Below, in pieces: positions 1-12,100 of a DNA stretch of 21,221 nt. The stretch is from a virus: the IMG/VR virus record IMGVR_UViG_3300006810_000494, positions 1 through 21,221 of that record, one strand, 5' to 3'. The translations under genes and the position numbers were made by a program. How positions within the stretch are numbered: position 1 is the first letter of the stretch; each line of letters starts with the position of its first letter. Under the pieces are notes generated by a model, which saw nothing but the letters and a program-made list of their open reading frames with translations, ran no database searches and was not told where the DNA came from.

Positions 1-2391
1 GATTTTTCTGTAGAACTTAATGTATCTAATTTTATAAAAGAGGCAAGAAGTCTTTATGAATCTAAAGGAACATATGAATCTTTTAGAATTCTGTTTAATA
101 TCTTATACAATGAAACACCAAGTATAATCAATCTTGAAGATTTCCTAATTAAACCATCTGATGCATCATACAAAAAAAGATCATCAGTAACTGTAATACC
201 AATATCAGGTGACATTTCTCTCCTTGAAGGTCAAACTATTCTGAAGAACTTAGATGATCTTACAACAGCATCTGTATCTGAAATAGATACATTTACCAAG
301 AATGGAGTCAAGTATTATAGATTAAATTTATTTGTAGGATATGATGATACATATCCATCGATCACCGGAAATTTCAATATCACTACAAATAGTAGAGTTT
401 CAGAAACTGTAGTAGTATCGAATACAGATTTAGTTGCAATTACTGTAGATTCTACTGTAGGATTCGAAGAGTCTGGAAGTATCTTTAAAGGAAATACTGA
501 GATTTTCTACACTGAAAAAACAGTAAATCAATTTTTAGGATGCCATATTAATGGAGATTTCCCAGTAACTGTAAATAAAACTGATTTTATTTACGGAACC
601 AATACTTATTATGGTTATGAAGAGGGTGATACCTCTAGAAGAGTTGATTTTATAATTACAGGAATCCTTTCAGATTTTGATTTAAAAAATGATGATTTCA
701 ATTTTGAAATTGGAGACTCACTTTATCCAGAAAGTATTGGTCAGATTGTAACTAAAGGAATTTCTAAGAAAGAGATATTTGCAAATTCATTAGTATATAA
801 TACAAATTCAAGATATCAAATCAATTTTTATAGTGGAAATACGATAAGAATATCATCAAATGTTTTAGAAACTCCATTGAAAGTTGGAGATTATGTTGAA
901 ATCTTATCTAGAGGAACTGAATTTGCAATTCCTGGGTATGAGCACGTAAATATACAATCAATTTCTAGTGATGGTAGTATATCTTTAAGTGTAAGCACAT
1001 CAAATTTAAATAGAAATCTTACTTATGATGCTAGAAGATTGCTGAATAAGGCAACTTCAGAATATGTTCTAGTAAAATATGGAAATGATGTAATATCATC
1101 AGATATTCAAAATGTATATTTTGATGATGAAGATGGTTCTGATATTGCATACATTGCTTCAAACTCATTGCCATCATATCCAATAGACATCAAACCATTT
1201 GAGTATAAGATTAAAAAGTTTGGTGGATTTGATGGAATTAAAAGAGAATATTCTACTATTGTTTTTGATACTCCAATTTCATTCTTAACTGGTGATAAAG
1301 TTTTTTATTATCCAGACCCTTCACTGACAATAACTAATCTTGAAGAAGGATTTTATTTTGTCGAAGTATTAGAAGATAAAAAGAGTTTAAAACTATATCA
1401 AAGTGGAGTTAATGTTCCTTCCGAAGACTTTTTATATTTTGGACTTTCATTGGGTGATACTCTCCCAGAAAATGAAAATAGATTGGTTCTTTTTGATCAA
1501 AGAGAAGGATTATTGTATCCACAAAAAGTATTAAATAAAATTAATCTATCCCAAACTATTGATAGTAGTCTTCCAACAGAAGTTGAACCTGGACCAATAG
1601 GGATATTGAAAAATGGTGTAGAAATCTACAGTTATAAGACTAATGATAAAGTTTATTATGGACCTATTGAAAGTGTAGATGTTCTAAATGGTGGATCCAA
1701 TTATGATGTTTCAAATCCACCACTGATCGAACCTGCATATGGTTCTGCAGAATTTTATCCAGTAGTTTCTGGATCAGTAAATAAAATTTTAATTGACCAA
1801 TCTTTCTTTGATTTTGATAACATTACTTCAATTGAATTTAATGGTGGAAACGGTTCTGGTGCAAAATTTAGACCAGTTGTAGAAAAAGTTGAAAGAAATC
1901 TTGATTTTGATACTAGATTGGTATCTGATTGTGGAGGAATCGATAAAAAAGAAAGAACCATAACCTTTAAAAATGCCCATGGATTGATTAATGGTCAAGA
2001 AATTGTATATAACTCAAATGGACTTTCTGAAGTAAATATTAAAACTAGAATATTAGATTCTACCACAACACCATCATTTAGAAATCAATATATTTTTGAT
2101 GCAGTTAGTCTTGATCAATTTGGAGGATCTGTAGCAATAGATTCTGATAAGGTTGTGATTGGTGCCCCTTTAGCAGAAATATTTGTTGGTGCTACTCTTT
2201 ATGCTGGTGCTGGTAAAGCATACATTACAGATTTAAATGGAAGTGAATATATTCTTTTAAGTGCCCCAGAAGCAGATTTGCAGACCAATGCTCAGTTTGG
2301 ATCTGCAGTTGCAATAGGACAGGGTGTAATAGCAGTTACTGCAGTATTTGAGTCAACAAGTAGAGGTGCTGTATACTTATTTGATTATTAA
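1..2391 (+). CDS. Giant gp7-position structural protein, 5' part (5'-truncated; ends at in-frame TAA)
   Basis: The frame is open from base 1, so the true start lies upstream; there is no stop until TAA at 2389-2391. The first 70 codons (motifs SKGTYESFRILFNILY and LIKPSDASY) resemble the conserved region of the very large structural protein that precedes gp8 in marine T4-like phages, the place of baseplate wedge gp7 in T4. A GGSNY beta module lies at codon 564, and an AHGLINGQEIVY module near 1972-2010. From 2113 come two FG-GAP-like propeller blades (DQFGGSVAI, AQFGSAVAI). The stop falls at the end of blade 2, after YLFDY, where other blades continue with a glycine-asparagine pair. Translation resumes in the same frame with GNFKSK and blade 3, so this is not a natural C-terminus. 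A TTG-initiated shorter version from 877 is unlikely because the conserved upstream coding sequence is uninterrupted. Role in the virion is inferred from gene order and family resemblance. Confidence 0.8.
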   Translation, partial: DFSVELNVSNFIKEARSLYESKGTYESFRILFNILYNETPSIINLEDFLIKPSDASYKKRSSVTVIPISGDISLLEGQTILKNLDDLTTASVSEIDTFTKNGVKYYRLNLFVGYDDTYPSITGNFNITTNSRVSETVVVSNTDLVAITVDSTVGFEESGSIFKGNTEIFYTEKTVNQFLGCHINGDFPVTVNKTDFIYGTNTYYGYEEGDTSRRVDFIITGILSDFDLKNDDFNFEIGDSLYPESIGQIVTKGISKKEIFANSLVYNTNSRYQINFYSGNTIRISSNVLETPLKVGDYVEILSRGTEFAIPGYEHVNIQSISSDGSISLSVSTSNLNRNLTYDARRLLNKATSEYVLVKYGNDVISSDIQNVYFDDEDGSDIAYIASNSLPSYPIDIKPFEYKIKKFGGFDGIKREYSTIVFDTPISFLTGDKVFYYPDPSLTITNLEEGFYFVEVLEDKKSLKLYQSGVNVPSEDFLYFGLSLGDTLPENENRLVLFDQREGLLYPQKVLNKINLSQTIDSSLPTEVEPGPIGILKNGVEIYSYKTNDKVYYGPIESVDVLNGGSNYDVSNPPLIEPAYGSAEFYPVVSGSVNKILIDQSFFDFDNITSIEFNGGNGSGAKFRPVVEKVERNLDFDTRLVSDCGGIDKKERTITFKNAHGLINGQEIVYNSNGLSEVNIKTRILDSTTTPSFRNQYIFDAVSLDQFGGSVAIDSDKVVIGAPLAEIFVGATLYAGAGKAYITDLNGSEYILLSAPEADLQTNAQFGSAVAIGQGVIAVTAVFESTSRGAVYLFDY

Positions 2392-3150
2392 GGCAATTTT
2401 AAGAGTAAAATAACGGCATTTGATGCTGCTGATGGTGATCAATTTGGATTTAGTATTGCTATTGGAAATGATAGAATTGTAGTTGGTTCTCGTTATGATG
2501 ATGATTATGGATTACAAACTGGTGCTGCATACATTTATGATTTAGAAGGAAATATAATAAACAAAATATATCCTTCAGATCCAGAAGCTACTTTAGTCTT
2601 TGGTTTTTCAGTTGATATAAACGATAATTTAATTGCCGTTGGTGCTGTAGGTTATGCTGATTTTATCGGTGCAATATATCTTTATGATGTAAATGGAAAC
2701 TTTATTAGGAGGATTGTTCCATCTGATGGATCTGGTGGTGGTGTTACTATAGGAGATAGATTTGGAACTTCAATAAGTATAAAAGAAGACTTAATCGCTG
2801 TTGGTGCTCCATATAGAGATGGAGAAAAAGGTGCAATTTACTTATTTGATTATGAAGGAAATGAGTTGAATATACTCACAGATTCTGCTGGTGTTGCCCA
2901 AGATTATATGGGAAGAAATGTCAAAATTAATAGTAGAAGAATAGTTACATCTTCATTTGGTTACAATTCCTTTGCTGGAAAGGTTTTTGTTTATGATATT
3001 ACTGGAAATTTATTATCAACATTAATTCCAACAGACTCTACCGCATCAGATCAGTTTGGATTTGCTCTTGCCATAGGAAGTGGGAGAATTATAGTTGGAG
3101 CAAGAGAACCAGGAGTAAGAACTGGAAAAGTTTATCATTATGGAACTCCA
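2113..3150 (+). repeat. Seven FG-GAP-like repeats: predicted seven-bladed beta-propeller
   Basis: Seven successive repeats of about 49-59 codons begin near 2113, 2290, 2437, 2593, 2755, 2902 and 3049. Their consensus is D-Q/R-F-G-x-S/A-x-x-I, then an I-x-V-G-A core strand, then G-A-x-Y-x-Y-D and x-G-N. Examples are DQFGFSIAIGNDRIVVGS, DRFGTSISIKEDLIAVGAP and GAIYLFDYEGN. This is the pattern of FG-GAP (FG-GAP_2 type) repeats, which build integrin-like propellers; seven copies match a closed ring. Blade 6 is the most divergent (DYMGRNVKI). The in-frame TAA at 2389 lies at the blade 2/3 junction, so the reading frame of the propeller is cut. A role in ligand or host-surface binding is inference only. 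Confidence 0.82.
2389..2391 (+). other. In-frame TAA stop inside the propeller
   Basis: Codons read D-Y-TAA-G-N-F. In the equivalent place other blades read D-Y-E-G-N (near 2848), D-L-E-G-N, D-V-N-G-N and D-I-T-G-N. A single G-to-T change of GAA (Glu) would give the TAA. The frame before and after is unchanged and open for hundreds to thousands of codons, so no insertion or deletion is involved. It may be a nonsense mutation, a sequencing or assembly error, or, less likely, a recoding site. Confidence 0.85.
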
Positions 3151-6100
3151 GTAAATGCTTTTGAATTTAAGAAATTAGTTAATAATGCAATATACTATCC
3201 AAGAATATTGGATAGAAGTAAAATTGAGTTGTATGATAGTTTAAATAACTACTATCAACAATTAAATCCAGTAGGATTTACAACTGTAACTGATTTGGGA
3301 ACTCATAAGTTCTTATCTTCAGGTAGAAATAAACTATCTGAAATATTAGTAGTTAGTGGTGGTTCTAATTATACTAATAGAAGATTAAAAGTATCTTCAT
3401 CTGGAATTTCAACTTTTAGTAACACAATAAACTACAAAAATCATGGATTCTCTGATGGAGATATTGTAAATTACGAATCAGAAATAACATCAATATCTGG
3501 AATATCAACATCTGACAAATATAGAGTATTAAAAGTTGATGATGATACATTTGGACTAGCATATGCTGGTGAAGATGGTAAAGATATTACCGACTATTCG
3601 AGGAGATATAGGGCAAGATTATTCGATTCCGGATCTGGTGATCAGATCTTCAGTGATCCAGAATTTAGTGTTAATATTAGATATTCATCTCCTGGAATTG
3701 GAAATACTCAAACTGTATTGAAAGGATTTCCAATTATAAGAGGAGAAATCTCTCAGATTTATGTTTATGATGGTGGATCTGACTATGGATCAAATAGTCT
3801 CAATTTTAATAATAGACCACCTATTTTAGTTAAAAATGGTTCTGGTGCAATACTTGATCCAGTAATCGTTGATGGAAAAATAAGTTCTGTTAAGGTATTA
3901 TTTGGAGGATCTAATTATTATTCAATTCCAGATTTGGTAGTGAATGGTTCCGGAATTGGTGCAGTATTAAGAGCAACACTTTCAGATAATAAAATTGTCA
4001 GCGTATCTGTTCTGAATTCTGGAAGTGGATATGCTCAAGCATATACTACAGTAACCATTTTAAATCCTGGTGCTGGAACAGTTTTAAGGGCAAATATAAG
4101 ATCTCTAACTCCAAACATATCTTTTAGATATGGAATTCAGAATAACTTCTATAGAGATCCATCATCAGAATTATTAATAAGAGGTAGAAATAATTTGCAA
4201 TATGCTGTTGTAAGTTATTCAGATACTCTTAAGAATAAATTAAATGATGTTAGTGGAACTAATGGTTCTCATTCAGAAATTATTGGATGGGCATATGATG
4301 GAAATCCAATTTATGGATCTTATGGATATTCGGATCCAGAAGATATAAATTCCGACATAAAACTATTGAATAGTGGTTACGAATTAACTACAATTGATAA
4401 TAGACCTTCTGAAGATATTTTCCCCTTAGGATACTTTGTAGAAGACTATGTATATTCTGTAGATTCTGATTTAGATGAATTTAATGGTAGATTTGGAAAA
4501 ACTATAGATTTTCCAAATGGAGTTTATGCTTATTTTGCAACTACCGAATTGAATGTGGATGAAGTAATAATTGGAAAATTTCCATATTTTATAGGAAATA
4601 AATTTAAATCGAAGTATTTAAAAATAAATCAAAATTTAAATCAGTCATTTGATTTTAATAGTTCAAAATTACTAAGAAATACATATCCATATGGAATTGG
4701 TGATAAGTTTTCAACAAATGATTTTATATCAGAATCCAATAAATTAACATATCAAGAATCTATAATAGAATCAATATCGACCGGTGGTATTGATGGAATG
4801 ACTATAATTGAACCTGGAGATAATTACTCAGTAAATGATACTGTAGTTTTTGAAGATGTTGAAGATTTAAGAAACAAACCATTTGTAAAAGTATCTGAAA
4901 TTTCCGGAAAAGAAGTTTCTAGTATTGATACAGAATTAATATCATATCCAAATTCAGTTCTTTCATGGGAAGATAAAAACTATATTAGAGTCAATGTTTT
5001 CCCATATCATGAATATAATGTAGATGATATAATTACAATTAGTGGATTATCAACTGATAGTTTGAAAATAAATGATACATATAAAGTTAAATTTGATACT
5101 ATAAATTCAACCTTATTTGAATCTATCGGTGATTATTCAACTACTGGAATAGTTACAGACATATATTTGAGCTATATTCCAGAAAATGTATCAGTTGGAA
5201 ATAGCATAAGAATTGATGATGAATTATTTAAAATTCTAGATTTTTATAATACATTTTCTATTGCAAAAGTAGAAAGATCAGTATCTGGAACTGCACATAC
5301 TAGTGGTGCTAATATAGAATTTTTGCCCGATTATTTTACCATAGAAAAATCCGTTGATAAATTTATTTCCAATAAATCTAGGAATTTATATTTCAATCCC
5401 AATATTGCCCTTTCTGTAGGCGTAAATACTGGTTTTGGCGTTACTGTATCCTATAATATAGGAAATTCTAATTATAATACATTTATTCCATCACAGTCAA
5501 TACTTTTACAAAATAATAAGTTAAATACTGCGGACAAGATAATATTAAGTAAAGAATCATCATCGTTACCAATTTCTGTCAAAAGTCCTGAAACAAATGC
5601 AGAATTTAATATCCCTGATGATGTAAATGAATTTTATGTTGTTAAAAAATCAATTGATTTTATTGGAATTGTAACTAATGTTGGTCTTACAACTTTTTCG
5701 AATGGATTATTTTTCTTAGATGGTGGTTCAAATGATTATGGATATCAATTTACTACAGTTGAGGATCAAATAACTGCAGATTCTAATAGAATTACAACCA
5801 CAGTATCAATTTCAACTTCTCATAATTTGCAAGTTGGTGATAAAGTAAAATTAAATGTTAGACCAGATTTAAATGTTGGTATAGGAACAAGCACGTCCAT
5901 AAGAGTTAAGTATAAAGATGGAAATCTATTGATAAATGAAATCAAGTTTACTTCTTCAGAAGTAAACAATATTGATAATATATTATCAATATACCAACAT
6001 AATTTCCATACCGGACAAAAAATATTCTATGACTCCGAAGACAATGTAATATCTGGACTATCTACTGGAGAATATTTCGTATATAAAATTGATGATGACA

Positions 6101-9100
6101 ATATCAAATTGTCAGAAACATATTTAGAATCAATTTCAACTCCACCAACTGTAGTTTCATTTGGATCTGTTGGGGGAAATCTACAGATAATAAGTTCAAT
6201 AAATCCACCAATTTCAAATTATAGGAATAATAATTTAGTATTTGATCTATCAGATACTTCATTGTCTGGTTATGGTTTTAATGTTTACACTGATGATGGA
6301 TATGAAAATGTATTTAATGCAATAAAAGATGATGGATTATTTGCAGTTTCTGGAATTGGAACTGTAGGTGTTTCCACTGATGCTGCATTAATTTTAGATT
6401 ACACTGATAAAACTCCAGCAATATTGTATTACAATTTGACAGAATCTGGAATTCCAGTATCAACTACAGATAAAGATGTAAAACAATATTCTCAAATAAC
6501 ATATAAATCTAGCATTTATAATGGAGAATTTCCAATCATTGGTATAACTGATCAATCTTTTGATATTTGTATACCAAGAATACCTGAAAGATTATCATAC
6601 AATTCTTCAGACTGTGATCGTTTAGAATATAGCACTACATCATTAAGTGCAAGAGGTCCAATTAAAAAACTATTCGTAGTTAATCAAGGTTACCCTCTTA
6701 AGAATTTACCTTCATTCTTATCAGTGAGCAGCTCTCTTGGTAAAGGGGCATTCTTAGTTCCAACATCAAAATCTATCGGAAAGATATTAAGTAGCAGAAT
6801 TACAAATGAAGGTTTTGATTACTCATCAGATAATACTATTAGACCTGTAGCTAGTGTTCCAAAATCTTTATATCTAACAAATACCAATAAAATAAATTCT
6901 GTAAGTGTATTGAATGGAGGATCTGATTACAGTTTTGCTCCAATATTGATAATAGTTGACCCACAGAATGGTGAAGTTATAAACTCTGGATTTTTAGATC
7001 CAATAATGTCCGGATCTTCAATATCTAGTGTAGATATTAACATATCTCCTGCCGGTCTTCCAGATGGAGAAGTATTAATTAGATCCATTAATAACAGTAA
7101 TGGTGTTAATATTGATCGAGTAGAATATTCTCCATCTGGAACAGTAACTTGCACAATAACAACACCAATTGCAGGATTCTCATCTCCATTATTTGAGTTG
7201 GGAGAAAAAATATATGTTGAAGGAATTGAAAAGCAATCTTCAGATGGAACGGGATTCAATTCTGAGAATTATGGATACAACTTCTTTACTGTAAGTCAAT
7301 ATTTTGATACAAATCCAGTAAAAGTTGAATTTAATATTTCAAATTATTCAAATAATCCAGGAACACCTAAACAAGTTCAAGAAGGATCTGCATCTATAAT
7401 AAAATATGATAATTACCCAAGATTCTCTATAGATAAATCTCTTTCATCTTTCTTTGAAGGTGAAAATCTACTTATAAATCGTGGAAATGGATTTGAAAAT
7501 TCGGGACTGAAAGTTACAAAGGCAAATACTTCCAATATTAGAGTATTGGGCAATTTTACTCCAAAAATTGGTGATATATTAAAGGGAGAAAATACTTCAA
7601 GTGTAGGGACAGTTTCATACATAAAATCTAGTGATGCTGTATACAATTCTTCCTGGACCATAGTTAAAGATCTTGGGTGGACATTTAATACTGGAAAATT
7701 AAGTGAAAGTTTCCAAGTATTTTCTGATAATGATTATTATCAGAAAATGTCTTATTCTGTGAAGATCACCAAGACATGGGATGAAATATCTTCAGTAATT
7801 AATCCATTAGTCCATATAAGTGGATTAAAAGATTTTGCAGATGTTCAAATAACTGGTAAAGCAGATTCTGGAATATCTACTGAGTCAAAAACTGAATTTG
7901 AACTGAAAAATAGTTTCTTCTCGGAGCTTAGAGTTGATAGAATTAATGATTTTGATTTGGCAATAGATGTAAACGTTACTAAAAATGGATCTAGTGATGT
8001 TTCTAGATCAGTAAAACTTAATAATACATATTTGCTAGATTTTGTTCTTTGCAAATCTAATAGAGTTTTGGATATTGATGATATAAGTGATGATTTTTCA
8101 AGCAAAAATGATAAAAGAAAAGAAAATGAAACAATTATATCAATAAATTCTTCAAATTATTATAATAAATTTTTAATACTTTCCAAAGATATTATCAGTG
8201 GAAAAATTCAATTTAATGAAATAATTTCACTTAATGATGATGAAAGTGTATATTCTCTATTTAAAACTCAAATTTCAAACGGAGAAAATATATTAGAAAG
8301 TATTATTCCATCATATGATGTGAACTTTAATTATATACTTGATGCATTTCCAGTAGATCCTGATAATTCTGCAATATCGTTCAAAATATTGAAGGAAACA
8401 TTTATTAATGATTTTGTAGGATCAAATTCAAATGAATTAGGTTGCATTTCATTACTGTCTAGCAATGTGGAGGCAGAATCTGGCATATCTACTAGTGTCT
8501 ATAATTTAGACACTAACGATTACTCTGCTGTCCATTCTAGTATTCAAATATTGAATGATGACAAATCTAAGATGAATTATGTTGAAATTTATGTTTCACA
8601 TGATGGAAATGATACTTTTATAAATCAATATTATTTTGATTCTGAAGATGGATTTAGTTTCTCTTCACTAGGGCAATTTGAACCATCTTTAGATGGCGGA
8701 GAGTTATCATTAAATTATACAAGTAACACTGAGGAAAACTTAACTATTAGAAGTAGAAGTGTTGCATTTGGATCTACATCTTTGGGAATTGGGACATACA
8801 GATTCCTTTCAGAAAATCAACCAGATGGATCCGAAAGAACTGCTCTATATCAATCTCAATTTGATACAATAACATCAGGAACTGGAGAAGTATTCTCTAT
8901 AGATTCTAATTTATTCTCTGCGGTCAAATCAACTGTCAAGGTAAGCACTGGTCAAACTAGCTCAGTCCATCAAGTTATTTCATTATTTGATGGTTCTGAC
9001 GTATATGTTTCCGAATATCCATTCTTATCTGCTAGAAGTCAAGTTGGTGTAGGAACATTTATTGGAGATTTTTCTCTTGGACAGTTTAAATTATCGTTTA

Positions 9101-12100
9101 AACCTTATTCATACCCAGATGATGTTGAAATTATTTCCTTTAATCAATGCTTCTATAAAGATTACGATGAAATTAATCAACCATTAGATTTGAATTATTC
9201 CCCAGTTAATGAATCTCTAAGTTTAGCATATTATTATGGAAACAATGTAGATTTGGGATATAAAGTTGATTTTGAAATGAATTATAAAGGTTCTCCAATA
9301 TTTGCAAAATCTTTTGATCCATCAAATACTAGTGTAGTAGATTTTTCTACTAATTCATTCAATATTAAAGATCATTTATTTAATACTGGGGAAGAATTAA
9401 AATATACTCCGGGATCAACATTTGTAGGAATTGGAAGTTCCCCTATAGGAATAGTTGAAACTGAGGATAATGTTGGAGTATTAACTGATCTTCTACCATC
9501 TACATTATATGCTATTAGAGATGATAATAATACATTTAGAGTAGCAACTAGAAAGGAATATGCCACTGCCGGATATGGTGTTACATTTACTTCTGTTGGA
9601 ATTGGTAATTATCATCAAATTGAGATGGTAAAGAAAAATGAAAAATCTTTAATTTCAATTAATAATTTAGTTCAAAGTCCAATTTCATATACCTACATTA
9701 GTCATGTTCTTGCAAACAATTCTGGTCAAATTTCTGCTGGTGCCACTACTTTTGCTCTTAGTGGAATAAGTTCAATTAGACCTAAAGATGTATTGAGGAT
9801 TGAAGATGAATATGCAATAGTTGAAAATGTTGGATATGGAACTGAAAGTGTAGGTCCCATAACATTCTCCGGAAATGAACCTTTAGTTGAAGTTTCTAGA
9901 GGATCTTTTGGATCTAAGGCGTTATCTCATCTAGATGGAACTAATTGTCAAATCTATAGGGGTGCATATAATATCAATGGAAATAAAATATACTTTATTG
10001 ATCCACCAAAAGGAAATAATTTAGATTTAGTTCGTGCCAGTGAAAGTAACCTATCTATAGATCGAGATAGTTTTAATGGTAGAGTATTCTTGAGAAAGAG
10101 TTATGAAAGTAATGAAGTATATGATGATATTTCAGATCAATTTACTGGAATTGGACAAACATTCACATTAACTGCTCAAGGAATAAACACTGTAGGTTTA
10201 GGAACTAGTGGTGGTAATGGACTAGTATTCATTAATGGTGTCTTCCAATCACCAACTACTGAAAATAATTCCGATAATAATTATATTATTGAGGAAGATC
10301 TCAATCTTGGAATATCTAGTATCACCTTCACTGGAATAACATTTGAAGAAAATGATTTCTTATCTGAAATTGATATAAATCAGAATAAACTTCCAAGAGG
10401 AGGTGTTATTGTATCATATGGATCAACTGCAGGACTTGGTTTTGCACCTCTAGTTGGAGCATCAGTAACAGCAGTTTTAAATTCTGGTTCAATAATCTCT
10501 GTAGGAGAACAACCATCTGATGAGATTGGTTCTGGTTATTATGAAATTCCTTCAGTAGAAATTATCGATCCTGATCATAATGGTGATGATGCTATTATTA
10601 ATGCAATTGTTGGTGCTGGTGGAACACTGGCATTTGATGTTGTCTTCGGTGGAACAGGTTATGTAAATCCATTTATAAATGTTGGATCACCATCTTATAG
10701 CAATCTCTCTATAATTGGTGTTTCTAGACTATCAGAGGGACCTACAACAGACTCTGGATTTGGTGCTCTTATAACTTTAGATGTAGGACCAAGTGATTCT
10801 GTTGGTATTGGTTCTACTCTTTACGAAGTTAAAGGATTTAATATTGTTAGAAATGGTTATGGTTTTAGAAGAGGCGATGTATTTAAACCAATTGGTCTAG
10901 TTACTGATAGAAATCTATCTGCTCCAATATATGATTTTGAAATTACTGTGGTAGATACATTTTCTGATGAATTTAGTGCTATTCAGATTGGGGAACTTGA
11001 TTATATAGATTCTTTAGCACCATATCAAGATGGAAAGAGAGTCAGATTCCCACTAATTTACAGAGGAGAAAACTTAACTTTTGAGACTGATGAACTTGAC
11101 GAAGAGTCTGAATTGATTGATTTGAACAATGTTTTAGTTATCTTTATAAATGGAGTTTTACAAGAACCAATAAAATCATATCAATTTAATGGTGGATCTA
11201 CATTCACATTTACTTTCCCGCCAAAAGAATCTGATGACGTTAAGGTCTTCTTCTATAGAGGAACTAGAGGTGAAGATAGTCTTCAATTTGATATTGATGA
11301 AACTATACAAATTGGAGATACTGTTCAAATTGTATTAAACAATGAAATTGAAAATACAAAAACTCAAGATGAAAGAATTGTTTATTCCATAACAAGCTCT
11401 GATGTTTTCCAGACAAATATATATCAGTATGTTGGTATAGATGATCAAAATTATAAGCCATTGCATTGGACAAAACAAAAATCTGACTTAATACTTAATA
11501 ATGAGGAATTATCAAAAGCAAGAAGATTAAAATCATCTCAAGTATATCCAACTGCCAATATTATAAGTAATTTTGATGCAAATTCAACAGAAATATATGT
11601 TGATGATATTAGTTTATTTGATTATGAGGATGAAACTATAATTAATTTTGATGCTCTTGTATTTACAAACGCTGTTGGAGTTGGAACAACTATAACATCA
11701 AAAAATTATGAATTAATTTCTGGCGTAAATAATCTAGAAGGATTTAATGCTAGTGTAACTAGCATATCTCCAACTTCTGGAATTGGTGCTGCTGATGGAA
11801 TTGAATTTGTAATTAGTAGAGACCCATTCACGTTCACTAATTTTACTGTTGGAACAGTATTTTATATTACTGAGACTAATGTTGGACAGGGAGTCATTTC
11901 CTTAGATAATTCTGGATCAAATACTTTATCAATATCCACATCATTTGTCAATAACATTTATCAAGTTGCATCTTTCAATTCTTCAACTGGAACTATAGTA
12001 TGCAATGTCGATTCCGGATCAAATCTTTCTGGAATAACAACTTCAGGAACATTAAATTATCCTGTAGGAAAACTTTCTTGGAGAAGACTTTCTGGATTCC

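Noticed and set aside
877-2391. A separate gene starting with TTG at 877
   Set aside because: The same frame is open to base 1 and encodes conserved phage sequence upstream; TTG here is an internal leucine.
6927-8105. Antisense open frames at 6927-7259, 7413-7661 and 7845-8105
   Set aside because: They are opposite a well-supported coding region, have no recognisable product and arise from the biased codon use of the + strand.
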